NCBI GenBank assembly: GCA_963082875.1
Contig: OY720099.1
Coordinates: 2,852,001-2,916,000, forward strand
From: Corella eumyota
Taxonomy: Eukaryota > Chordata > Ascidiacea > Phlebobranchia > Corellidae
DNA: 64,000 bases
Direction: 5' to 3'
Below are positions 12,701 to 25,048 of the stretch, one piece after another; the stretch's first letter is position 1, and each line of letters begins with the position of its first letter. The notes under the pieces were generated by a model. The model saw only the letters and a list, made by a program, of their open reading frames with translations, did not search any database and was not told the DNA's origin. The position numbers were made by a program, and so were the translations under genes.

Positions 12701-15700
12701 ATAATACAAATTTAAATAATAATTTTTTTTTTAATATTATATTTGCTTTTTGTTTTTAAGGTTGTACAATTCATCTTTATGGTTCTTCTTTAAGTGGGTT
12801 TGGTTTTAAAGATAGTGATATCAATGTCGATATTCGATTCCCAGGCAACATGAAAGCACCGAACGTCTTACTCAAAGTTTTGGAAATCTTGAAAAAATCT
12901 GGTAAGCTAAAAACTTGACCTTTTTTTAATTTTTTTATTTACAAACTTCTATGTTTTGTGTTTTAAAAAGTACCCATAGGCTTTTATTAGAAATCTGGGG
13001 TTTAATAGGATAGTAAAAGTAGTTGTCTTTTTTTAGATTCGTTTACTGAAGTGACAGCAGACTTTCGAGCCAAAGTGCCCATGATAACATTCAGAGAAAC
13101 ATCACAGAAAGATAAAACATCAAAACTTATTTGTTTGAGCGCTGGGAATGATTTTGCGCATCTTACATCGAAAATGTTGCTGTTTTACTCGAAACTCGAC
13201 CCAAAAGTTAAACAAGTAAATCAGTGAAATATATTTTACATGTTTTGAGCTGAAATCTAACAGATATTAATTTTTTTATAATTTTTTAAAGTATTAGGTT
13301 TATAGGTATAGGATTATTATGTAAATGCTGGGCTTAAGGGTGAATAGTTTGATATTGGTGGGACTCGAATCTGAAACCTCTTAGCTTGTTGTTTGATGCC
13401 ATGACTAGTATACCACACTACCAAAAAATTAAATTCAATTTTTTAAACAAACGATCCTAAATTTAACTTGTTTTTAGTTAAGTATGGTGATGAGAAAATT
13501 TGCAAGGATGTGTAGGTTAGATAGACAACACGAAGGATCACTACCTGCTCATTCATTCGTTATTATGACCATCTTCTTTATGCAAAGGTTTAAATATTTG
13601 CCTGTTTTACATGAGGTAATAATATAACAACTATAAACATAACTGTTATTGTTATTACCAAAACTACCTATCTGGTTTTGGTTTATATATTGTTATGTAT
13701 TTGGTATATGACTTATATTAAGGTATTTATAGTAAGGAAATAGCATTGTTTTAGCCTACAATAATATGCAAGTAGTGGGAATTTAACTGAAGACTTTGAA
13801 AAGATAGCTTTTTTGTTTAGTTAATATTGGAGCATGATATGTACAAAATACTCAACACTTCAATGGAGTGTTCGCAAATATCAACTAAAGGGGGAGATAT
13901 ATGGTACACCCCTACCCCTCCTCCTTCAACCACCCCTGAAGACAAGGAAAGTAAAGATTCTACAGATTTGGAAGATACCCAAGAACTGTCAGGTAAAAAA
14001 ATAATTGAACAAAAAAAAATTTTTAATGTTAAAATTTTTTTTAATTTTAATTCTAAAAAATTATTTTTTTAAGATTCGGAAAGCGACCCCGACATTGTAC
14101 TTGAACCCAGTGAACCCAAAAAAGAGGAGGTCAAAGTTGATGACCCTCTTGAACCCATTAACTTGTCCATATTGTGCAAAGCGAACAAAACATCACTCGC
14201 CAAAATGTGGACGGAAATTTTAAAGTTTTACGCCGTTGATTATCATATGGAAGATTTGGTAAATTTAAAAAAATTTATAGTTTTTGTTTTTGACTTATAA
14301 ATTTATATGGTAAATTTTTTTTAAAATTAATATTTTTTTAACATTTTTATCAATAAAGTTTTAAAAAGATTTATAGTAATATTGTTATTACAGCAAATAT
14401 TAAATATAGAAAAACATTTTTTCTTCATTAGGTGAATCCCCAATTCTATTATTTGTCCAACAATTATTTCAATGAAGAAATTTATTTATACTTAGGTTAT
14501 TCCCCTTAAACTTAATACTATTGTTCTATATTTCAAGACTTAATGACAATAGGAATATATCTATGGTATTTTAACTTTATCAATTTTTTTTAAATTTGAT
14601 TTTTTTAGGTGATTTCTATAGTAACATCAAAGAAGTTAACTAGAGATGATAAGAACTGGAGCAGAAAGAGAATAGCGATGATTGATCCTTATATTAATAA
14701 AAGGAACTTGTGCAGATCACTTAATTCCCAGGTAAACCTATTCACGAATTTCTGTTTTTTTTTTTACATTTCGGGGTGTTCAATTTTTTATATAAAAATG
14801 TTTTGATTTTAAATTTTTTTAATTAAAAAAAAACTTTTTATTTAAAAATATAAAATCTATTAAAAGTAACAATTTTTTGTATTAGCAATTTTTTTAATTT
14901 TTAGGCTGTATTTTCCTACTTGCTTTCTCGTTTAAAAGCACTTCTCATTTATTTTCACTCAATCCCATGTAAAAATAACACCAAAAAAATAAACGACAAT
15001 CAAAAAACTAAGAGCTCAAACAACAAAAGTAAAAAAGTTGAGGATAAGAATTTTGCTGACAGTATAATGGAAGATCTAATTAATGGAGTCTTGAAAATGG
15101 GACAAGGTTAAAAATTTTAATTTTAATTTTTAGAATAGGTGATCTTTACTTTTTTTGTGAAAGGTCTTGGGTCCAGTTTCCACTGCTTTAATGTTGTAGT
15201 GCTTTTAAGTAAGGTGCTTTAAACAATATAAACAACTGCTAAGCCAAAAAACCATTTGACAAATTAATTTTAGGGCAATTATAACTTATAATATCCCAAA
15301 CTGCCAAAGCAACTCAAGACTGGGTCGGGGTTACAAATGTGATGCTATCTTTTGACCCTAAGATTGGTCTAAAGGTAATTTAAAATATCAAAAATGTTGT
15401 ATCCAATGTTTGCATATGTATATTTTGACTTAATGACAAAGCTTTTTCAACATTTTTTGCTTATTTTAATTTGTAAATTATTTTTTTAGAATCTTCAGTA
15501 GAAGAACAAAACTCCAAACATGAAAATGATGAAATCCAGTAAATAAATTATTTTATTAAAACTACTCAATTTTGTGTTATGCTAATACTTTTGTATTTAA
15601 TTTTTTTTAAATATTTTTCAGTCATGACAAATCATCTTTAGAGTCGAAAGTTAATGGCAGGATAGAGGTAGTTGATAAACTTCAATTTAAATAATTAGAC

Positions 15701-18700
15701 TCAAATTTAAATAAATAACTCTGTATTCATGTTAATAATAGGTTGACAATACAGCTTCACTAATAGAAGAACAAGAAATTGTGTAAGTATATTTCCAACT
15801 TTATCGAAAATTAATATTTTTCAAAATTAAAAAAAAAATTTTATAAAATAAAATTTTATTTATCTACTAAAACTGAGCAAATTCAACTGGTAATATTGTA
15901 TTTACTTTCTGCAGATATGAATTTAGTAAAGAAGTGATCACTAACGGTAACCTACCCACCATAGTTTGTGGGTTATGTAAACAAGAGGGCCATTTAAGAA
16001 CTAAATGTCCAGATGAAATACAGAAGATCCATTTACAGGAGTTACCTCCTTTTACCAAAGAACTGGCACAGAGCTTAAGCAGAGTGTGTTGTGATATATT
16101 TGGTAAGAAGAAAATATTTTTTTGTGTCTTTAAAAAAAATCATTTTTAAAATTGCCTGATTTTTTGCTTTTTTTATTACCATTTTTACTACAAAATTTAC
16201 TTGAGGTATTTTGTAAGTATGTTACTACCCGCTATCAGCAGGAATCAAACCCAACAGTACCTTGGGTTGTAAAAATTAAAATCACCTACTTTACCTGTGT
16301 TATATAAACATTCAGACAATTATAACCGATATTATCAAAAACTGCTAAAGTCAACTCAAGACTGGGTTGTGGTAACAAATGTTACTCTTATGTTATTGTC
16401 ATAAAGACGACCTTTAGACATTGAGGATAAATAAATACAAAAAAAAAATTAATATTTTTTGATTTTTTAGATTATTACAATCCCAGCGAACAAGAAGTAA
16501 TAAACAGAAATTCGATCTGCACTTACATTATGAAATATCTCCAAGATAAATTCAACAACAGAACAAGAATGAAATTGTTTGGATCATCAAGAAATGGGTT
16601 TGGGTTTCGTGGAAGTGATTTAGATATTTGTATGACATATGATGAGGACGAGACTGGAGAGGTATGCATAAAAAATTAACATTTTTTTGAACATTAAAAT
16701 TATATTTTTGGTGTTTAATTGTTAAATTTTTTAGTTAGTAAATGAATTTTTGATTTAAATTAAGATTTTAGTGTGTTTAAATTTAGTTTTTTGTGTGTTT
16801 GTTTATAAAAAAATTTTAGGGTTAGTTATTGAGTTAATCAATTTTTCAGCTTCTTAAATCTGTTTTAAATTTTAATGTATTAAATTTTAATTTTATTTAT
16901 ATTTTAAAATACATATTTTTTCTTACATATCATTATCACAAAAAAAAATTTGATATTTTTTATATGCAAATATTATGTATTGTTAATTTTCAGCACTAAT
17001 TGTTTTTTTTATCAAGGATTTAGATTTTGTAAATATAATCGAGCACGTTGCTAAATGTTTGCGTCAAAATCGAGATTTCTGGAATATCCTCCCCATCACA
17101 ACAGCCAAGGTTCCAATCGTGAAGTTTCAACATAAGGAGAGTGGGTTGGAAGGAGATATCAGCTTGTACAATGTTCTGGTAGGTTTTGTTGTTGTTTTTT
17201 TGCTATTGTGGTTGTTATAGTGTTTTTTTATGTTATTGAAATTTTTGTTGTTGTTTTAAATTTTGTAAACTCTGTTTTTACGATTGTTGTTGGCAAGATT
17301 TTTTATTGTTTTTTTTGTATTAGGTAAGTTTTGTTGTTGTTTTTGGTTAGTTTTGTTACTGTTTTGTTTTGAAATTTTATTATTGTTGTTGTTCACTTTT
17401 TAAAAAAAATTTTGTTTTTTTCGTTTTAAATTTTCTCATTCTTGAATTCAACACACAATTAATATCAAATTTTTAAAAAAATGTTTAAAAAACTTTTAAT
17501 TCTAGGCTCAACAAAACACGTCAATGCTTCAGGCTTACTCCCAGATTGACGAAAGATGTAAAATATTAGGATATGCAATGAAGGCTTTCGTTAAACGATG
17601 TTGTATTGGTGACGCTTCAAGAGGTTCTCTATCTTCTTATGCTTACACTTTAATGGCAATTTTCTTCTTACAACAACGTGACCCTCCAGTCTTACCAGTC
17701 CTACAAGAGGTTGCTGTTATTATTTTTTTGCTAGTCAAATTTCAATTGTTGTAATGTGGTTGCAACTTTCAAACTACAAACAGCAGTTTTATATATTTTG
17801 TAGGCATATAAGTTGGACATATATATAATATTTATATCATCCACTAAGCTCTTTTGTATGTATAGGTAATTTATTTTGCTTTAGTTATGGAAAGGCGGAT
17901 TTTAAAAGTAGGCCTGATTTTATAATTCTGTGTGTTTTGACATGCTACCGGTAGAAATATAAATTTGGAATACACCTTCACTGTTTTGTAATATTGTTTT
18001 GAAATTGTTCTGTTTTTTTTAAACGTTTTATGTATTAAATTTGACTGATTATTGTAATACTATGGTTATTGTTTAGTTGTATGATGGAGATGAGAAACCA
18101 GAAAAAATAGTGGATGGTTGGAATACTTGGTTCTTAGAAGATGCTGATGAATTGGTAGCTTAAATATTTAACTTGAGCAAATGTACATACAACTTAAACT
18201 TATGAGTGTTTGCAAATTTTAATAACTAAATTATCATTAAATATATTAAACAAATTATATTTAAAAGCTTATCATTTAATTCACACTAAATTTTTTTTTA
18301 CTGTTAACATAATTTATTTTTATATTACTTTATTTAAAATTCTTTAATACAAGTTTATGTAATTTAGGAAAAGATTTGGACTTGTAAGAACAAGGAAAGT
18401 GTGGGGGATTTATGGCATGGTTTGCTGAGGTTTTACACTGAAGATTTTGACTTTTGCACCCATGTTATTTGTATCAGACAAAAACAACCTCTTACTACTT
18501 TTGAAAAGGTAGAAAAATAATTTTTATATTTTTGGTGATCATATAGCATAAGGTTTCAAGGACAGGCAGCGTGGTGTAGTGGTAAGAACACTTGCTACAC
18601 CACCATGAGGTCGTGGGTTTAATCCCCACTGCTCTCATGCTGTAGCGCCCTTGAGTAAGGCGCTATAAACGGTATAAACTCCTGCTGAGCCAACACTTAA

Positions 18701-21700
18701 TCAGCAGTATAATTATCGGGCAATTATAATCTATAATATCCCAAACTGCAAAGGCAACTTGAGACTGGGTCGGAGTAACAGTTGTTACTCTATGTTTAAG
18801 TCTCGCATTCGACTTTCCCACATCGAGGATAAAGATATATACAAAAAAAAAAAAAAGTTGAATTCCTGTCATATGCCAATCTTTCAAGGCTTTTAAATAA
18901 GAAGTAATTATAGGTATTGCTAACTTTTAGCTTTTTTTTACTTTTAAATAGACAATATCCTAAATAAAAATGAATAAAAATAAACAAAGAATTTTAAAAC
19001 ATACCTGGTATTGGTTTTTAGGCCAATTTTTTTATTTTTTTATTAAATAAATTAGTTTTTTGCATTTTTATAGGAGTGGACTTCAAAATTTATTTCTATT
19101 GAAGATCCATTCGATTTATCTCATAACCTCGGTGCCGGTGTGTCACGTAAAATGACAAATTTTATTTTGAAAGTATTTATAAAAGCTCGACAACACTTTG
19201 GAATTTTTCCTTCTGAACAACTTCACAACGAAGTGGTAAGAAAATAAATTTTTAAAATATTTTTTTATTTTTCGAAAATATTTTTTATTTTGAAATTTTG
19301 AAATTTTTTTTTAGCAATATTTTTTTGATCCTTATATTCTTATGTGTGGAGAAGAAGCTCCCAACGATCGATGTTGTCGGATTTGCGGAAAGATCGGACA
19401 TTTTGTGAGAGACTGCCCGAGAAATAAACGACGTCGAAGAAATGATGATGACGCAGGTAAATTTAAATCAAATATGAATAACAAAAATTTGAAGCTAAAT
19501 TTCTGGTTAAGAAGCAAGGGTTTAAGGTTTAATCCCTGCTCTTGGCAAGTCTTATGTTTTGTGACACAAAAAATTACATTTATTTAATTTTTTTTCTTAC
19601 TTTTTAATTTATTTAATTTTGTTTTACAGATGGGCCTAATATGGGAGAAATGAGATGTTTCAGCTGTGGAAAGAGAGGCCATATGAAGAAAAACTGCCCA
19701 GAAATGAAAAATCAAAGTAATTTTTATCATTTTCAAATTTAAAACAAAAAAAATGTATAAAAACAAACCGAATTTTTTTTTTTAATATTATAATTTATAA
19801 CTTATTTATGTTTTTTTTAGATAATATGCAGCACAACCATAATGGGAGGTATTTAAACCATCAAAATAATGCATCGCCGCAAAATAATAATTTTGTTAGG
19901 CCCGGAAGCCTACCTAGGACACCTTATAACAATAAACACGAGTAAGTAAAAAAAAAATTTGAAAAAAAATTTTTGAAAAACTTTTAAAAAAAATTCAAAA
20001 TATTTTTTATTTTTTTTAGGAATGAACAATACAACAGTCCTAATCGACCATATGAAAGAAAGGTAGTTTAATATATTTATTTTTATTTTTTTATTTTTGA
20101 TTTTAATATGAATTTTTTTTGTGATTTCTAGAACTCGGGTAACGGACATTTTTCTAAGGAGCAACCAAAAGCTCAAAGAAAATTAAAGTTAGTTAAAATT
20201 CAGAAAATTTTTGATTAATAAATCTTAAGAATATGCTAATTACTTAGTCAGTAAAAATTTTCTAGAGGAAAAAATAGGCAAGTGCGCTATTTTTTTTGTT
20301 TTGTATTATTTTTATTTAAATTTGTAAGAATTAAGTAAAAACTCTATGTATAAAGGGTTGGTAATGAAGCACCAAGTCCTAGGAGTGGAAATAATTTAAA
20401 TCGGCCAAATGGAATGTTCCAGCAGAACAATAACATGCAGAGAATGCAAAACACCCAAGTAGATAGGTAAATAAAATGACTTTTTGTAAATTAAATCTTT
20501 TGGTTCGATTCCCGCTGCCGGCATTTAACAATTTTTTTATTTGGGGTTTTTAGAAACGGTGGGATACGACAGTATAACAGGAGGGGGCCAACTATTTCCT
20601 CACCCCTAAGAATCCCCTTTAATGACCCCCAACGACATAATTTTGAACAACATCGATATCAAGACCACCATGCTAATCAGCATAGAGGTAAAATAGTTAA
20701 ATTATTTATATTTTTTTGTTTAAAAAGTTAAATAAAAAAATTACAAAATTATTACATTTTTTTAATATTGACTTCATATAAAAACTGTACAAATGGCAAA
20801 TAAAAATACAATTGGAGAAATATAAAAGTAAAAAAGAATATAATTTACACATTTAACATATTAATAAAAACCTATTCTTTAGCTATTTTATTTAACATTT
20901 TAAATGGTATGCTATGCTAGTTAATTATATTAAGGTTAGATTTAAGAGAAAAAACATTTTATTTTTGGTCTGGAAAAAATTGGTTTCTAATTTCTTTGTT
21001 AAAAAAATTAGGAACTGGTTTCAAAACTTTAATTTCTTCTTCTTCTTCTATATTTAATATTCCACATTCATATTTAACACCATTGTCCTTTACCTTAAAA
21101 AATAAATTAATTAATTTTAATATCAACTAACTTCGGCCTAGCCAAAAACTAAACGTTATATTAAATACTACCCTATGCTTAGGAAGTGAAATTGCTTTTT
21201 CATATTGAGGATAAATAAAAATGTAGGTAATTTAACTATTGAAAAATATAGATTAATTTTTTTTACAAAATGACAAAGAATTAAATTATTTATTTAGTTT
21301 TTAAAAAAAAAATAAAAGTGTTTAATTTAGCTGTTTCTTAAATATACTTGTATATTTAATTTATCTTTTACATTTACTTACTTGTATAATGTAACTAGGT
21401 CTAGTAATAACTGTCTCATCATAATATATATCAACAATATCATTAATATTGATTAGTTGTGATGTAACAATGGCGTTGTACAACTGGGTTTGGGTCAGAC
21501 GATATTTTGTTGCCCTCACAACCAATAACTCTCCCATTTTTTCCTAAATTCAACAATTTTAAAAAAATTTTTTGGGGTTGTTTTTAAAAAATTTGGCATT
21601 TTTTATTCTAGCTTACCTTGTATAGTGAATGAAGCTCTTCTTTAGTTATTGTTTGAAAGGTAAAGTTGCTTGATTTTTTTTCAAGGGCCTCTAAACAATA

Positions 21701-23546
21701 AGTTTGTTAATATCATATTTTTTACATAATTAAAATTATTTTTCTCAATTTTTTTTAAATATTTTAACTTACCCAGATTTTCTTTTTTAATTTCTTCCTC
21801 GCTATCGTTTGCCGAGTCATCATTTTCGCTTTGTGCTGAGTCATGCTTCTCAACTTTCTTTGTAACTTGTCGGCGGTTAGTAGGACTACTTGATGTTGGA
21901 TTTTCCATGTTTAAAAACAAACTTGCCTTTGAAACATGTTGCTCTTTTACTGAACTTGATGATTGCGTATTGCTGTCTTTGGCTGTAGAGTTTTCTTTGC
22001 TTTCAGTTTTTGGTTCATTTTCTAAATTGTTTATATCTTGGTTATTAATCTCGCAAGGTACAAATACCTTAGTTGGTAATATTTTGGATATGCTTTCCTT
22101 TGAGTTAGAGGTTTGGGGAATATTCCTATTGCTGGAATCTTCTATATCGTTAAACTGAAAATTTAATTTTTTCTCATTTTCGGTGAAATTTTTCGGAGTT
22201 TTTTCTGCATCTGTACTCGAAATTTCTTGAATAGGTGTCAGTAAATTTCTCACATTTCTGTCCAAGTATTCAGTTGCATTGCCAACCTCTGCATCAATAT
22301 TATTGCCTAATAAACTACAATTTATTGGTATATCATCAACACTAATAATGCTATCGTCAGCCAAATTATTGCTGGTTGCCAGATCATGAGTATTGCAAAT
22401 ATCTTGGACTTCATCAGATGTATTGTAGTCACTTAATATTTCATTTTCTTCTAATTTTTTAGGATTTTTTTTTAGTAAATTGTTTTGTTGCACTAATTGA
22501 TTTGGACTTGATTGAAGAATTTGTTTTTTGTCATTCTCTGACTTTTTACTTTCAGTTTCTGAGTTGGTTGGAGTAGTAAACTGGTCACTATCAGAATATG
22601 AAGATGTTCGAACCATTTTCGAGTTGCCTTTATTTTTCCTTTTTCGCGGTTGCTTGAAAATTATCGACGACCGATTACTGCTGATATCCTCTTGAGCGCT
22701 ATCTAGTGACGACGCAGAAACGGTTGATTCATTTTCACTGTAGTAATCTAGGTCTGCCAAATTTTCCAATTTTTCTCGATTTTTGAAAAATTTTTTGTCG
22801 GCCCATTGGTTTCGATCAACTTTTCTATCTTCAGAATTTTTTTCTGTTTTATTTAGAGTTTCCTCCTTGCTTGGCAATGTCCATTTTAAAGTTAAAGTTA
22901 TATATTGAGAGGTTCTTACAATTTTGTATTCTAAGTCAGTATTCGTTATCTCAAAACTTGTTAAAAATTCATTCAAATTTTCTGGAATTAAATTACTAAC
23001 CATATTTTTAATATGATAAACCTAAAAAAATGGTAAATTTGTTAAAATTTTATTAACAGATATTGTACAACTTTTTTATTCTACTTTACAATAGTGACTT
23101 AAACTTTAAATTAATTTTAAAAATGATTTTTTTTCTCACCCAAAAGTGAAAATTATCGCACCTTAAACAGTTGTTCAAAATTTTTAAACTGGGACAAAAT
23201 TAAACCATATCAACAATTATAAAACTTTTAACAAAGTTTATTTACAGTAAATACTTTTTAATAATAAAAGAAAACACTTTTAATATATTCCGTAGGTTCG
23301 ACCTCTCCAATGACTGGGGTGATGTCAACTTTCTTTGGGACCCCTCCTTCAAGGTTAACACACAACCCACGAAATCCCCCACATAATTACCCAAGGGGTC
23401 CCATCTCTGGGTCACCCAGAAGCCCCCACTTTATTGGTCAACCCCCTTCTCCTGGGTACTTTTTACCCCCAACTCCAGAACACCAATTTCAAATGAGCCC
23501 CATGAGGGGCTACAGCCCTCGTTATCCCAATGGTAACCCATCCTAG
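9781..23546 (+). CDS. TUT4/7: terminal uridylyltransferase TUT4/TUT7 (ZCCHC11/ZCCHC6) orthologue
   Basis: Adds uridines to RNA 3' ends, as vertebrate TUT4/7 do to pre-let-7 and deadenylated mRNA. Exons: 9781-9839, 9975-10036, 10456-10539, 10697-10804, 10976-11290, 11403-11494, 11735-11863, 12368-12536, 12761-12901, 13037-13215, 13478-13615, 13821-13992, 14074-14258, 14609-14731, 14905-15106, 15490-15538, 15622-15667, 15742-15782, 15915-16102, 16471-16661, 17017-17178, 17506-17709, 18077-18154, 18368-18508, 19074-19235, 19315-19456, 19630-19716, 19821-19941, 20020-20062, 20132-20187, 20266-20277, 20356-20466, 20554-20687, 23296-23546; about 1458 aa, all phases match. Domain order is the family's: C2H2 finger (Cys252/255), a first nucleotidyltransferase with DIN in place of the second Asp (359-361, inactive as in vertebrates), CCHC 783-796, the active nucleotidyltransferase (GSS 865-867, Asp877, Asp879, Asp938), PAP-associated region, CCHC 1161-1174 and 1197-1210, then an Asn/Arg/Pro-rich tail. 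AATAAA lies at 23834. Least certain are exons 1, 2 and 31. Confidence 0.93.
10153..10413 (+). repeat. tRNA-derived SINE, family 1, copy 2 (TUT intron)
   Basis: It has the same head and body as the copy at 427 (ggcagcatgttgtagtggtc, ctcctgctgagccagcac, aattataatctata), with small internal losses. It ends in cacacagataaattaaatac plus an A-run. It lies in the intron between TUT exons 2 and 3 in the sense direction. Confidence 0.8.
13312..13432 (-). repeat. tRNA-derived SINE, family 2 fragment (TUT intron)
   Basis: On the minus strand it reads ggtagtgtggtatactagtc, then ggtttcagattcgagtccc, a tRNA-like A/B box pair. The body (aagcccagcatttac on the minus strand) matches the 9011-9147 copy. It sits between TUT exons 10 and 11, antisense to the gene. 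Confidence 0.6.
15165..15370 (+). repeat. decayed SINE, family 1 (TUT intron)
   Basis: The head is mostly lost. The body remains recognisable: taaggtgctttaaacaat, aattataacttataatat, cccaaactgccaaagcaact, caagactgggtcggggt. It lies between TUT exons 15 and 16. Confidence 0.6.
16305..16449 (+). repeat. decayed SINE, family 1, 3' half (TUT intron)
   Basis: It keeps only the 3' body: aattataaccgatattatc, aactgctaaagtcaactcaa, gactgggttgtggtaacaaa, then gaggataaataaatac plus an A-run. It lies just upstream of the exon coding the catalytic GSS/DLD motif. Confidence 0.55.
18565..18856 (+). repeat. tRNA-derived SINE, family 1, copy 3 (near full length)
   Basis: This is one of the two most complete copies. 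It has the head ggcagcgtggtgtagtggta, B box gtgggtttaatcccc, gcgcccttgagtaaggcgct, ctcctgctgagccaacac, aactgcaaaggcaact and gactgggtcggagtaaca, and ends ccacatcgaggataaagata followed by tatac and A15. It lies in the TUT intron between exons 24 and 25. Its good preservation suggests a rather recent insertion. Confidence 0.85.
20959..23003 (-). CDS. unrecognised acidic protein, gene nested in the last TUT intron
   Basis: Four exons on the minus strand in phase: 21773-23003, 21617-21690, 21382-21543 and 20959-21093, about 533 aa. I do not recognise the family. The N-terminal about 45 residues (LEYKIVRTSQYITLTLKW) look folded. Residues about 50-400 are low-complexity, rich in Ser, Asn, Glu, Asp and Lys, with a basic patch (KQPRKRKNKG) that could be a nuclear signal. 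The C-terminal about 120 residues, spread over exons 2-4, look folded again (EELHSLYKEKMGELLVVRAT, YRLTQTQLYNAIVTSQLI, VDIYYDE) and end after an EEEEE run. An acceptor-like tttttttag lies 18 nt upstream of the ATG, so the 5' end is cis- or trans-spliced. The whole gene sits inside intron 33 of TUT, opposite in strand. The gene is real by exon phasing; its function is unknown. Confidence 0.8.
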
Positions 23547-24105
23547 ACCCCTTATTTTACCCACAGATCCCTAATTTTTAATTTTAGATTAGCTTTTTAA
23601 GGTGGTAAACTTATTTTAGAGAAAAGTGCTTAATTTTTTTACCTTTTTTTTATCGGACTGTGTTTTGTGGTAAGGTTTTAATTGTTTTTTTAACAGCCCC
23701 ATTTGTCATTTTTATCTTCTCGAAACTCCATGTAAAAGGTTTTTTTAAATTCAAAACAGTTTGTGTTCTCATAAGAGACACTGGTCATTCATTTTTATCT
23801 GTTATTTTAATTGTTTTCTGTTGATTTAACTTAAATAAAATACATTGTTAGTTGATCTATTGTTTAAAAGAATTGGCATGAGACGTTTTAAATTAAAATG
23901 TAAAGGTTAAACTATTTTTATTCTGGTTTCGTGAGTTTAGTATTGTTCAATAACTTAGTTTGTAAGTTAAAGCACATTTTTATATTTAAAAACCGTGAGT
24001 AAGTATTCTTAGCATCTATTCTTTAAGGACACTATCGCACTATATTCTTAGGAGACACTATCCACAATAGATTTTATAGATTTAATAAAAACAGATATAA
24101 TTACC
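23547..24105. other. TUT 3' UTR and spacer
   Basis: The TUT stop is at 23544-23546. A poly(A) signal AATAAA occurs at 23834-23839, which would give a 3' UTR of about 300 nt. Nothing else is seen before the SINE at 24106. Confidence 0.55.
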
Positions 24106-24395
24106 GGCAACTTGGTGAAGTATTACAAACAATTGTTACACCACACATGAGGTCGTGGGTTCAATCCCTACTGATCCCATGCTGTAACACCCTTGAGTAA
24201 GGCGCTATAAACGGTACGAACTCCTCCTGAGCCAGCACTTAATCAGCAGCGTAATTATCGGGCAATTATAATCTATAATATTCCAAACTGCCACAGGCAA
24301 CTCGAGACTGGGTCGGAGTAACTGATGTTACTTTATGTTTAGGTCGCGCATTCGGCCTTCCCACATCGAGGATAAAGATATATACAAAAAAAAAT
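24106..24395 (+). repeat. tRNA-derived SINE, family 1, copy 4
   Basis: Near full length. The head is slightly altered (ggcaacttggtgaagtatta), but the B box gtgggttcaatccc, the body and the tail ccacatcgaggataaagata with A-run are intact. It is close to the 18565 copy along its whole length. Confidence 0.85.
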
Positions 24396-25048
24396 AATAT
24401 TTGTATTTTTTGCCAAAACTCTTGACCGCAAGATGATGCACAAGAGCTATAATTTTTTTATAATATTTGTGGTCTCTATTTTTTGATTATTTAATTAAGT
24501 AAATTATACACACTGTAATCAATGCGCACATATCTCAAATATGCGTAGTGCTCACTATGTTCATTATGTTTACTTTAAATAACAACCAAGTGTAATTAAA
24601 GAAACCGAGGTAATGTTTTCATAAAAATCTCTCAAATTGTAACTTGTGTTATAAAAAAGATGCTGACCAGAGGATTACTAACATAGGTGTTTTATTTGGC
24701 GTTTAAAACATATAAAAGACACACGAGGCAATAACACGGGAGGAGGTACAAAGAAAAAGGAAAAAAATAAGGTAAGAAAAAAGAACGCCTTTCTACCACG
24801 GGTCTTAAGACGAAGAGGAGTTGGTGAAGGCTATTCCCTGCACGAAAACTAATCTACCTAAATCAACAAAAACTTAAAGCATCTGTGGTTTTATAATATA
24901 AAGAGGCCAACAGTTTATTAATTACTTACATGTTAAGTTAACTCCTCTACTTTATTCTTTGTGTTCAAACTAAAAATACAAAAAACGCAAGTTGAAAAAA
25001 GATAGATTCAATGAAAAAGGATGATCCTAAGTTGTGTTAAAATATACC
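24396..25048. other. spacer downstream of the Cys-rich gene
   Basis: No coding frame is supported. It contains the presumed 3' UTR of the minus-strand gene that stops at 25049. The sequence aag/gtatat right after that stop resembles a splice donor, so a 3'-UTR intron is possible. Confidence 0.4.

Noticed and set aside
14432-14512. Possible extra TUT exon after an acceptor-like cattag
   Set aside because: It is open for about 25 codons but has no donor and no similarity to the family. The exons at 14074-14258 and 14609-14731 join directly in phase and match TUT4/7 sequence across the join.
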